Assembly (NCBI RefSeq): GCF_018143015.1
Contig: NC_054740.1
Location: 52,014,779-52,078,778 of the forward strand
From: Lytechinus variegatus
Taxonomy: Eukaryota; Echinodermata; Echinoidea; Temnopleuroida; Toxopneustidae
DNA: 64,000 nt
Direction of reading: 5' to 3'
The position numbers were made by a program, and so were the translations under genes. Shown here one piece after another: positions 36,124-47,600 of the stretch; position 1 is the stretch's first letter, and each line of letters starts with the position of its first letter. Under the pieces are notes generated by a model. That model did not search any database and was not told the DNA's origin. It saw only the letters and a program-made list of their open reading frames with translations.

Positions 36124-36299
36124 AACGATGTATATAATCTATGATTATCATACACATACATGTATATAATCTGTTTTGTTTCCTTGTTACATAAACCACA
36201 CAATATCATACTACAGTGATCAACATTGCTATTATACCCTGTAAATACATTATTGGTTCCATCTGCCTTGTGAAACTGTGCTCGCATGATGATGAGTGT

Positions 36300-36540
36300 A
36301 CTAAAGTCTGTTTTATCCAACAGTTACCGTAGTAACAGTCAGACACATATACCTCGGAAGTAAAATTGTCACATCTGACAACATATAAAACAACAAAAGT
36401 TCATGAAACACTCCCCTAGGGGCATTTCATCAACAAAACAAGTTGTCAGATCTGACAACTGATTGATTTTGATGACCATTTTTTTATCTGACTGTTGCTA
36501 CAGGATTATCAAATAAGGAAAAGGCTTTGTCAAATGAATA
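36300..36540. repeat. Diverged GTTGTC-palindrome repeat
   Basis: It contains AGTTGTCAGATCTGACAACT followed by TTTTGATGACC and a TCTGACTGTTGCTA segment, plus an inverted partner starting TGTTTTATCCAACAG. It is kin to the pair at 9649-9930. Confidence 0.65.
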
Positions 36541-37504
36541 ATCTTGCAAGTTCTTTTATAAAATGATCCTCGTTTTTTGGGGGGTTTCGAAAGAAGTTTG
36601 ATAGCATAAACCACATTTCAAATAAATCAGATTGAATTCTAAAGAATTACAAATTGTTGAATAAAACAACAAGAACAACAATGTTAAAAAGCAATTAAAA
36701 ATCTTACAGTTTATAAAAATGCTTTATCTCTTTTACCAAATGTTGCACTGAAACCTTAATCAATATGTATTGCACATAAAACCGTGTAAATTGACATGAT
36801 TTTGTTACAAATTATCCTTTAGATTAAAGAATATATCTAAATACCATTACATTGAGAGAATACTGTTGAGAACCACATCTGTCATATTTCCTTTGGTATT
36901 TCTAGCATGAATACTTCTAAATAGATTTCTGGAATGATCATTAATTGAAAAGGGTAATAAATTCTTTCCTCAAATATAAACACGAAATACAATTTTGATT
37001 TTGATATTAAAGCTGATTAAATTGGAATGCAAGCACCTACATGTACGCTAGACTGAACAGTATGTCCACTGCATAGTGTACATCACATCTGTGCCCTGAA
37101 GCACAAAAAGGTATAATCAATCTACGATTACTTGTAACTCTTAATGTTGTACACAAAATGCCAAGAATTATGGTCAGGCGAGAGATTCTGTATCTGTCAT
37201 GGATGAGGTATAAAGAATATGCCATTGATTCTGTAATTAAAAAAAAGTCCCCATTATGAACTGAAATCAAAAGGACTGGCCCTTTTTTATATGACGACAG
37301 AATTCTTTGCTATTGACAATAACCAATAGTTCCTGGATGTAGTTCATGTTGTGTACTGGTGTGACCCAGTAACTTCTGGTAGCTTGAAGGTAAAAATAGT
37401 ATACAACGAGAGGGATAACAAGTAGCAGGTTTTACAATGATTCCTCCTCGAAATGTAAGAAGAGACGGAAAACGGTGAAAGCACAGATGCGACCAGCCTA
37501 GTCC

Positions 37505-38018
37505 CCTGGAGGGCCACTTACAATGACGAGTGGATACCATGCACGACCAAAAAAACATGTAAAAAGGATCTTTTTCAAGATAGGGCACGTTACGTACGAA
37601 ACTTAATCAGGGTGTAAAAAACACTAAAATAATGAAAAAAAAGGTATCTATTTCGCTAGGTAAGCTACGTGTTTTGGGTCAAATTTGCAAGGGTATAGAA
37701 ATCAAGACTAAAAGGATGTACTCTTTGCCCAGGAGTCAACACTACGACGTGTTTAGAGTACGATTTGTGCGAGTTGGGCTGTACTAAACCCAATATGATG
37801 TAGGTAAAACCGAGGACAGTGTTTGAAATATCGCTGCATGTACTTGCCAATTTTTGTATCGTTTTGTTTCCAATACTTGTTAAGGGTAGGGTTTCACACG
37901 CAAATACTTGATAAGGGGTGCATATTCAGAATATGAAAAATATGTGTTTAGGGTGCTTTTTGAGATCTCATGGTCGCGCATGGTATCCACTCGTAAATGG
38001 AAGTGACCCCCCCCCGGG
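37505..38018. mobile_element. 514-bp DNA element with 8-bp target duplication
   Basis: CCTAGTCC at 37497-37504 is repeated at 38019-38026. The ends are inverted: CACTTACAATGACGAGTGGA on the left and the complement of CACTTCCATTTACGAGTGGA on the right, each preceded by a G run, then ATACCATGC. The interior has repeated GTGTTTAGGG/ACTTGTTAAGGG words. An 8-bp duplication fits hAT- or P-type elements. It has no transposase. Confidence 0.8.
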
Positions 38019-38143
38019 CCTAGTCCTAGCTACAGTACGCGTAGAACGGAAGTTGTTGGGTCCTACATCACTATAAAACAAGAAGCAGGATTTATAGTTC
38101 AGTGCACAAAATGAATTGAAATTTCACACCATGTGCTACATCT

Positions 38144-38290
38144 GGGGCCTGTTGCAGAAAGAGTTGCTTTTAAACGCAAGTCAAACTACCAAGAACAAGT
38201 CCCGAATACGGGTGCTTCATTGACTGAAAATCAAATTATGCAAGATTTTTTTAGTTGTGTTCGATTGCAAGTCTTTCTGCAACAGGCCCC
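38144..38290. mobile_element. 147-bp hairpin MITE
   Basis: The inverted ends GGGGCCTGTTGCAGAAAGA and TCTTTCTGCAACAGGCCCC are near perfect, with GCAAGTC/GACTTGC continuing inward. It lies in the 3' flank or 3' UTR of the MS4A/ENTREP-like gene. Confidence 0.8.
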
Positions 38291-38394
38291 TGGGATCTTT
38301 TGGTTATTGTCCATATAGCAAGAATTACGACACATCTCACTTGAGGCAATCAGTATTCAATGTGTAATGTTCAATCTCATTCACAAAAATGGAC

Positions 38395-38665
38395 CACAGA
38401 ATCATCTTTCATTTTAATAGCTAGGAATGTATGCACAGAAGCACCGTTTGGTACCACCAGGTGCAATCTGGTGTAACCTTGGTGTTAGTTGAGTGTTGTG
38501 TAGGTTTTGAATGCTAAACTCATGGATTACAGAATCACCCGCAGGTTCAATAGCTATTGTGGTGGTGGGGATGGATGCATAGAGGTACCATTTGGTTGTG
38601 GTACAAGATGCAATATGGTGTAACCTTGGTGTCAAGTGTTTGTGGGTTTTTGAATGTAGAGTCTA
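38395..38665 (-). repeat. Two decayed copies of the PPPY-coding exon end
   Basis: Two blocks (about 38395-38515 and 38520-38665) resemble coding sequence at about 38705-38840 in the same orientation. All share, on the plus strand, GGTGTAA(C/G)CT(C/T)GGTGT preceded by a TGC(A/C)(A/T)-type word and followed at distance by GAATG. Translated they carry stops and have lost PPPY. They lie downstream of the stop codon, probably in the 3' UTR. Confidence 0.65.
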
Positions 38666-38698
38666 AACATGCCTGGAAGGTACACTCTCAGTGACACC

Positions 38699-41600
38699 TT
38701 ACACATTCTGAAACTCCCTGCTGGCTTGGTAAGGTGGTGGAAGGGACGAATACACAGAGGTTCCATAAGGATATGCCATGGTGCCTTCCGGTGTAAGCTC
38801 GGTGTCTGGTATAATGTAAGATGTGAATGGGGGTGGTGGTGACCTCTCGGTGTTGGTGTCATCCTGCTGCACCACAGAGTACGGAGGCAAGGCAACTCCC
38901 TCTTGTGAGAGGACTTCCCCATGGCCAACTGGATAAACAATGTCTCCAGCTGCAAAAAAAGAAAGAAAAAAGAAAGAAAAAAAAAGAAGGAAAATACATA
39001 CATGGTTTATAAAGACAAAACAAGATTAGCAATGGAATATCTGATCGGTGCACGGGCTTCGGCACATTCTTCACAGACCAGCTTACTTCATTCATCATGG
39101 TGGCTCCAACAGGTGAAATTGCCAAGAAAGGTTCCAAGAAAGCAGTCAAGGGCCCCCGGCCCAGCAGTGGCAAGAGGTACAGGAAAAAACAAGAAGAAAT
39201 TAAGTCCACACATAAAATGAAATCTAGAGGTCATCTTATATATATATATTTTTTTTAGCCAAGCCGGGCATAGCCGCATGGTAAGCCAAATTACCTCCTG
39301 GCTCTTGGGTTAAAATGGGATGTGCCGCCTGGCACAAATTTCTGGAAAATACAATAGAAATAAATTTTGCTTAATATGTACCAATTCATGTTTTATTTAG
39401 CTAGAAAAGTTGTGGCTTTTGCGCAGTGCAAATTCTCACCATCGATCTCAACTACAGATTCACCTCTTCACTGCAGATTTAAATACACATATTTATATGA
39501 CACCTAGATAGATCCTTGTGATTTGATTGGTTGTTTGATATCGTTCATTCAGCCCATTTGCAATGACGTCATCAACCGTGCAATTTTGGATCCATTCATC
39601 GTGCAATTTTGGATCCTTACGATTTTGTCTATTGCACACGTGCACCAAGACTGCAGCTCATAGACACATCAATACGCATGTTGTAATGATATAACAATCA
39701 ACAGACCGAACTGGCACTGCATGAGCATGTTTTGCATCGAAATTCATAAATTTCACATGAAAAAAAAATATCAATTTTCAGGTGTCATATAAACCAAATA
39801 ATGAATGTTCTTTCATTTGTGCAATCGACAGATTACTTCATTCGGTGAAAGACAAAATAATGATCCATTCATCTTTCAGCTCATGAAGTATTCCGTCCAT
39901 TGCACTCATAAACATTCATTATTTGTATGATATATATTTCTGTATTGCTTTGTACTATCTTAGATCTTTGTAAGTTGGTACCCACTTGTCATGGACAGGC
40001 ACTGACGGAAGCCTTACTTTCACTTCTCTCTTCCCTGCTCTCGCAGAATTGCAGCTCATAATGAACGTATGTAATGAATTTTAAGATTTTTATATCATGT
40101 TATTGGCGATAATTTGCCGGTGATAATCGACGAACATTGAAATCAAATATCAACCAGTACTAATGAGTCCAATGAATGGAGAAAACAATACTTTTAATTC
40201 TCTACAAGAAAGAATTTTGGTTTTAAAAAAATCAAAGGGTTCCATTAAAAAAAAATGCACTCTTCTTGATCAATCGATTGCTTCTTTTACCATGCAAACA
40301 GCTAGGAAAAGTACCTGAGGGATATGGGGCCTGATGAGACATCCCTACAACAGGTGCAGTCGAAGGAAGAGTGTCCACGTTGGTATGCAGAGGCGGGTGG
40401 GTGGTTGGTTGGGCTTGGGCTGTGGCGTGGAAAGGCAGGCTGTGATCCTCTGGGTACGTCATGATGCTACCGGGAAGGGTCACAGGGTACACCGACGGTT
40501 GGTCGTACACATGCACTACAATGACATTGTGGTAGAGACAAAACCCAAGTTTGAAAACACTTCTTAAAGCCATGTCTTTATCAAGGTCAATATCAAGAGA
40601 CAACAGATGGCTGCATAGGCTGACTCTGCAGGCAAAATTTTCTTTTTAAATTTTTTTAAAATTCATTTATTTATTCATTCATTCATTCATTCATTTTATT
40701 ACTATAATTCTATTTATTTATTTTTTAAATTTCTTTTTGAGGGGGAGGGGCTACTTCCATGCACTACTGCATAATCTGGATCATTGGAACAGCTTTATTA
40801 TTGCAGTACAGTGAATAGGGAATTTATTTCTGGGGCCCTTTTGGTGAGCAATTTTAGGGCAAAATTACCCCAAACCCTGTGTAAAGAACGAACAAACCAA
40901 TCAATCTTGTCAAGATTTATCTCTTAACTGATAACATTACACCATCTTTGACAAATTTTGACTTTACTTGAGAAACCAGTAAATAATGAAATGAGGGGTC
41001 TTGCAGCTAAATTTTGCTCAAGTACTACACCTCAAATAGTCTGCAATTTTTAAATGACTAGAATTCATTAACATTTATTCTTAACAACCATCACCATGAC
41101 TTTACTTCTTAATACAAATATTCAAAAAAATATTCAAAATGCCGATTGTTCTAAAATAAGGTTGCAGCCTTCATTTTTGGGTTATCATTCTTTTTAATCT
41201 ATTTACTTATATATTCATTTATTTGTCTATCTTTAATATTATTATTTTATATCTATCAATTAATTCTAGTTTATCAAATTTATTCTATCATTTTTGGTAT
41301 TCATAGATAATAATAATATAGGATATTTATATTGCGCACATTTCCACCTTGTTAGGTGCTCAAGGCGCTCCTATATTACCCGGCTAAGCTAGGCGTTCAT
41401 AGCGCACACAGCTTCTTAAGGAATTACTTCCTACCGGTACCCATTTACCTCACCTGGGTCGAGTGCAGCACATCGTGGATCAGTTTCTTGCTGAAGGAAA
41501 TTACGCCATGGCTGGGATTCGAACCCAGGACCCTCTGTTTCAAAGTCCGAAGACTAATCCACTGGGCCACAACGCTCCACAAATATTAAATAAATAGATA

Positions 41601-44600
41601 TTTATTATTAATTTCAATATTTATCTTTCTATTACTTTATTCATCTAATTCTATCATCATCTTTTAATTCTCAATTATTATTTCTTAGTGGAAAGGGGTG
41701 GGGGGCTTTTCTTTCCATGGTAATCGGTAATCGGAATAAAAAAAACTTACATGGCAAGTTAGCATGATTTTGCTGCTGCTGTTGCTCATTGGTCATCAAG
41801 CTCGCATTCTGTCCAGAAGTGTAAATTGTCACCCGACCACCAGATGATGGGAAAAAATGCTGTACCTAATGGCAGAAAAGACTCGGTTACTTTACTGTTC
41901 AGGTAGAAGAGTTAAACTTTAACTCTTTGAACCGAAAAGCTGGAATACTGGCTTCATCATGAAGGCGCATATACCCGAAAAGCCGGTGTTCTTCGAGTCA
42001 TGCGACTAGAAAAATATACTACCCTTCCAATGAGGCTTGTGCAATAATACATGGCGAGGTGTATGGTTTATGATCAGAAATAAGTCTGGAACGATTTCCA
42101 TCAAAAAAAAAAACATAAGAAATTTAAAAAAAAATAAAAAATATAAGAGATCAGTCTTGGTAACAAAAATTTGTTTTCATTCATTGTTAGGAATGCTATG
42201 AAAAATATTTTCGCCAAAAATAGCATTCTAGGAGCGTTATTTAGTGAATCAGAGCAAAAAGTATGATTTCATGAATAAATTAGCATAATTAATTCAGGTG
42301 AGATCTTAAGGGGGGCCATAATGCCCCCCCCTTTCCCCCGGAATGACAAGAATCAAAATACCCGGGAAGATTTAGGGTTAAAGCAGTATGATGCTTTTGT
42401 ACCAGCCAAGTATTCTCTAGACTTCTAGCAACCTTTTCATCGGGTGGTAAAACCTTGTATAGATCTCGAAACTTAATAAATAAATCATTCTAAATTATAG
42501 ACCATTTTAAGAAATAATTGTAGCAACTGTGTATGAAGACAGTTAACCTATTTCTGTAGACAATTCTTCCTCGGCAAAAGAAGGTTGCCATTTACGCATG
42601 GGTGTCAATCACAGGGGGGGGGGGATGGGGGGATATATCCCCCCAATATTTCAAGTGGGGGGATGGCCTATATTATCATCCCCCCAATAATTTAGGGTAG
42701 AAAAATTATAATAATGATGATGAAAAAATGAAAAGTTTGATCATGATGATTATAGTGATGATTATAGTATGCCATCAATCAGTTTGTTTCCCTCGCAATT
42801 CGTGTATATTATTATTAAATAAAAACATTCTTTTCCAAGACTTTTAAACAGATGGGTGGAGGTTCAAGATGAAAAAGAATGAAATGTTTATGTATATGAT
42901 ATTTTTCAACACATGATATAAAAGGACCCTGACGAAAAACAACTTTTGATGATAGGGTGTTCCATCCCACCAGTGGTGAATAAATAAATTGTAATAAATC
43001 AATTAATTCAAAAGGGTGGAAAATAAACGGGAGTAAAAGGGTGGCAAGATAAATGGGGAAAACCCCATGGATGTAAATCCCAGAGGGATAGATCTTTAAA
43101 AAGTACCGTTTACTTTTCTCAGATTTACTCCTCCCCACATCCAAGTGAATGATGTTTGTCCCATTTAATCTACAACCCTTTTGAATATCACTTCATTTTT
43201 GTTATGTAAAATAAGTAAATCGCCAGGCATCGCTGTCATAAAAAGTTATTGTAACCAAATTCCAATGCGCAAAATTAACAAGCTACCAAGAATTTCTCTT
43301 TGCACATATCTAACAAAACGCGCTGGTCATAAAACATGTAAAAGCTCTTGAGCAAATTATTGATTATATCGCGGACATATCTGAGGCTAAAAATGGATGC
43401 AACGCGCAAAAAGTATTCCAAAATAACAAACTTCTTTCAAGCAACCCCAAGCAAGAAAGCAGAAAAAGAAATGAGAAAGAAATCTGAAAGTCCGGTGCAA
43501 GATCCCTTTGTACATGGTCCAGACAATTTTTTGCCATTTTTTCTTTCATGTGAATTCAGAATAGGCTTACTTGTAACACAAATTGAAGTTTAAAAAAAGT
43601 ACACTACACTGCAACAATGAAGGAATTTCAAAGAACACCACGCATATCAACCACTCCCAAATGTCCTAACTTGTGATTTTAGTAGGGGTAATGTTGAAAG
43701 ATCCCCATCCACAAGAACATTTGTGTCAATCACCCTCCCCAACCAAGAATACCGATTGACACATATGCATTTGCGTGATAACTCTGAAATAGAATGGTAT
43801 ACTTAGCAGTCCTGAAATTTTGTATAATTAGAAAAAAGTGAGATACAAGATGTCAAAAGCTGATCAATGTCTTATCACAGTCACACTAATGAAACAAGGT
43901 AAAAATATGATTTTTTTTTAAATATCTGGGGGCTACTTTTCACAACCTACTGCCTAAATCTGCATCATTGGGTGATTTCAAGTCCGGTGTTGGCCTTGGT
44001 GTTAAAATTTGGACTGCTTCCCCTTGCTCCAAAACTTATTCATAGTTTGGAAAACTGATTCAGATTACATTACTGACATCTCAACAACTAGTGAGTGACT
44101 TTACGGGACCATCTTGATTTTATGTTTAGCGTTATAATCGTGTAAAGATTGACCCAACACCAACACCAAAAGGTCAAACTGAACGTGAAATCATCCATTG
44201 TATAAGATTGAACATTATAATATAAAATATAGTAATAATATATTTACCCAGGGAAGCCACTTCAGTTCTGAAAACTGTTCTCCCAACAGGCCCTACTATT
44301 ATTATTACCCCAGCTTTAGCTGGGCTGCCTAGGCGCTCAAGCATTCTTCCTATCGGGTATCCATTCACCTCGTCTGGGTTGAGTGCAGCACAATGTGGAT
44401 AAATTTCTTGCTGAAGGAAATTATGCCATGGTTGGGATTCCAGTGAATTCCTGTGAATGAGGATTTTCAGGGGCTCGTTTGGGCATGGGGGGGGGGGGGG
44501 GGCAAAATCGCACCAAGCCCCTATTTAAAACCGACTCCACTAACCAATAGTCAGTAATCGATTTGATGTGAAAGTGGCATTACAGTGAAGAGACTTACCA

Positions 44601-47600
44601 CAGTTTGTGTGGACACGGAGGCCTGCGTACGTCGACAGGAGACAGAAATAGACATGATGGAGATGATGCACTCTATCAGACCAACAATCGCAACGAGAAC
44701 ATCCACTGAGATCCTACCAGCCTGGATACATGAATGATTGAAACATGGCAATATTATATGCAAATTATACCAACCACTAAACCTTGTTCAACAAATCGAA
44801 AGTCCTCAACTACTTAATGTTCCTACATGTAACCCACAAAACAACATTCTGAGCAGCTATATTGATTTTATGCAAATTAATTCAAAGTGGACAAGGTGAT
44901 AGATTTCCCAATCATAAATTAACATTTACAGTGTATTTACATTCTCAATAAAAACATGAACATACATAAGTAATACATTGTCACAACATACAGAAAAACA
45001 TATTTATGAGAATGAGGGGCCAACAAAAAAGAGCATATAGCCTTATCAACCGACAATCGCGACAAGAACAAAGTTGAATATTACAGACTTGTTCATGTAA
45101 ACCAGGAAAGCTTTATACTAAACATCTTCTTTTAGAAAATTACAATGAAGTATCCAACCCAACTGAAAGAAATGGAAAGGTCTTTCGTCAAAAATTGTTC
45201 TAGAACTAATGGTGATGTCTTCTAGAGCGCACACACCGTCCAGTCGCTCATGGCGCTAGCGCAGCTACAGTTGCTTTGGATATATATGTACATGTATGTA
45301 TACACATAAACAACTACAAATAAAAATGTAAACAAAGTCAACAAAGAGCTCTAACTGGGAGATGTAAACATCGTCCACTACACTCACCTGTCCGTTGCAA
45401 ACAGTAGTGCAGTAGGCAGCATTACAGGTATGTCTGCAGAATGCGTACTCCGTACTAGCAGCGACCAGCATCGCAATCAACATCACAAAGGCCACTATGG
45501 ATGACATCACCGACATCACCATGAACGAGACCACCTTCAAGAAAACAAATGAAACAATATGGTGTGATAGACCAGTTCGTAATTACTTCATGGACAATTT
45601 TGGTCAAATGACCTTTCATTTCTTTCATTATGATAGGCAGATTTCAAAGCAAGATATTACGTAAGCTTGCCTTACATAGCAGGATGAAGAAATTGAATAG
45701 ACCAGGTGACTAGAATAGCACACAAATGAACACTTAATGAAGGCATTTGTTGCATAACTTCTTTGAATGCATATCTTAGCATGTTGCACAATGTACTTTG
45801 CAAACTGTGAAATACCAGTCGTTCGTGGAAGTATTGTCGTTTTTTGTGGATGTAAATGAAAACGACAATTCAAAAGAATATATGAATAATCAAGACATCA
45901 AAGTTGGTGCTTATCTCATTAGATTTTAAAACGCCATGTCACTTTAGTACAAATGACCTTCTTCTGATCATGCGTAGAATCTTTTGATCATGCGCAGAAA
46001 GGAACTACGAACTGGCTTATTATGTGATGGGTTGGTCCGGTTAAATGTGTTTTTAACTTGCATTATGAAAAATACGAGACATTTGGCTTCCTCCTGCTCG
46101 TACGCACGGGCGTCCGTCGATATAACACATTATATTTTTATGAAAATATGCACCCTTTTTCTTAAAAGTTGATGGAGAGGGGGAAAAATTAATCGTCTCA
46201 AGTCGGGGTATTCAGTAATGAGTACAGGAGAAAGTATATTTCACTGATTTTCATGATTCATTCCATTTGATTAACTCATCTATTCGTGTTTTGGGGCTAA
46301 TCTTTCCCTTGCGCATTGCTTTTTGGCAGAAGTTCTATGGAAAATGCACCTTTTTTCACACAAACTTTGAGACACTCTGTATTCATTCCCCCATTGCTCG
46401 AGAATGAACGGGCAGTTAACGACGGGGTGAAAGATTTATTGAAGAATGGAGTGTATATTTCACGAAAATGAAAGCCATTACCCCATTGGATGTTAGATCA
46501 ATACGTGTTTTTTAGATGAAGTTAGTTGTCGAATAGGCTCTCCTGGCATTTGAGGTCTCTATCGGTGACGTCACTCAGGATCGTCATGCCTGAACCATCG
46601 GCCGGGCAGGGGTCGCAATGGTAGTATGATTTATGCATAATGCACTCGATATATACAATAATCTTGTCCTCCCGTTTAAATGAATGTGAAACTCATATAA
46701 TTTTCATCAGAGCATTCAACAGGAGTACTGTAGTACACATTTCTTTGTTATAAGTGAATTAAAGTCCCTCCAGTGAGTTTGATCACCCCTATTTAGAAAA
46801 TGTATCACCCCTAAGTTGTAACACAGTCAGCTGTTTGCACTCAGGGTCACTCCGTGACCTGTGTGTGCGTTCAAGAGTTGTACACGATTTTCTGTCTCAT
46901 TTAGGCAGAAATCTTTCATAATGTTTTGTAGTACAGATATTAAATCCTTTCAATTCCCAAATTTTATATTATATCACTTAAATTAGCATTAAATGCTGTA
47001 TTGTAGTTTTAATGAGACTTACTACAGGGTGGTTGTCTCCACAAATACTTAAGTTTTATACAACAACCCAAATCAAATTATATTGTATTTTATTATTGCC
47101 ATGTATCTGTTTATTCCCTTGTTTTATCTTACATTTGCTTGCCTTTTCATTGTTGTACCTTGCTATTTCTCTATTCTGTACTTATTTTTTTTTATTTGAA
47201 TTGAATTAAGAGAATGGAAGTCCATCTCTTGGTCAAATTGAGTTAACATGATAAACGGTTGCCTAGACATGAGCCTGTCTTGTGTGTAGGCCTATTTCAT
47301 ATCCTGGAATTCCACCAAGTGCCCAAAATTAAACTGAACAAAATCCTAATTGGACACACATGAAAAGTAATTTTGCTTTTCCTATTATATTTGAGAATAA
47401 ATTATCATGGACTTAGAACATGCACTCAATTTGGTAATGAGAGAACACAGCAGATTGAAGAAGTTTTATGACACTGCTGGAAGGGTTATGAGGGATAGAC
47501 CAAATTAAACACAAATCAATTCACACATACACTGTATTATCTTATTTAGGGATGATATACAGTTTCAACTCAATTATTATGTTCATTCATTCAATGATTG

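Larger units (their letters stand above)
22977..38698. other. Intergenic stretch between FAM8A1 and MS4A/ENTREP-like gene
   Basis: No host gene was recognised in 15.7 kb. The first ~250 nt are the probable FAM8A1 promoter side: GC-richer, with GGTACCGGT and CCGTACGTGATC motifs and no clear TATA. The rest is nested transposons, AT-rich filler (29.4-30.1, 31.95-33.4 and 34.8-37.3 kb hold nothing I can name) and the 3' UTR side of the next minus-strand gene. Confidence 0.6.
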
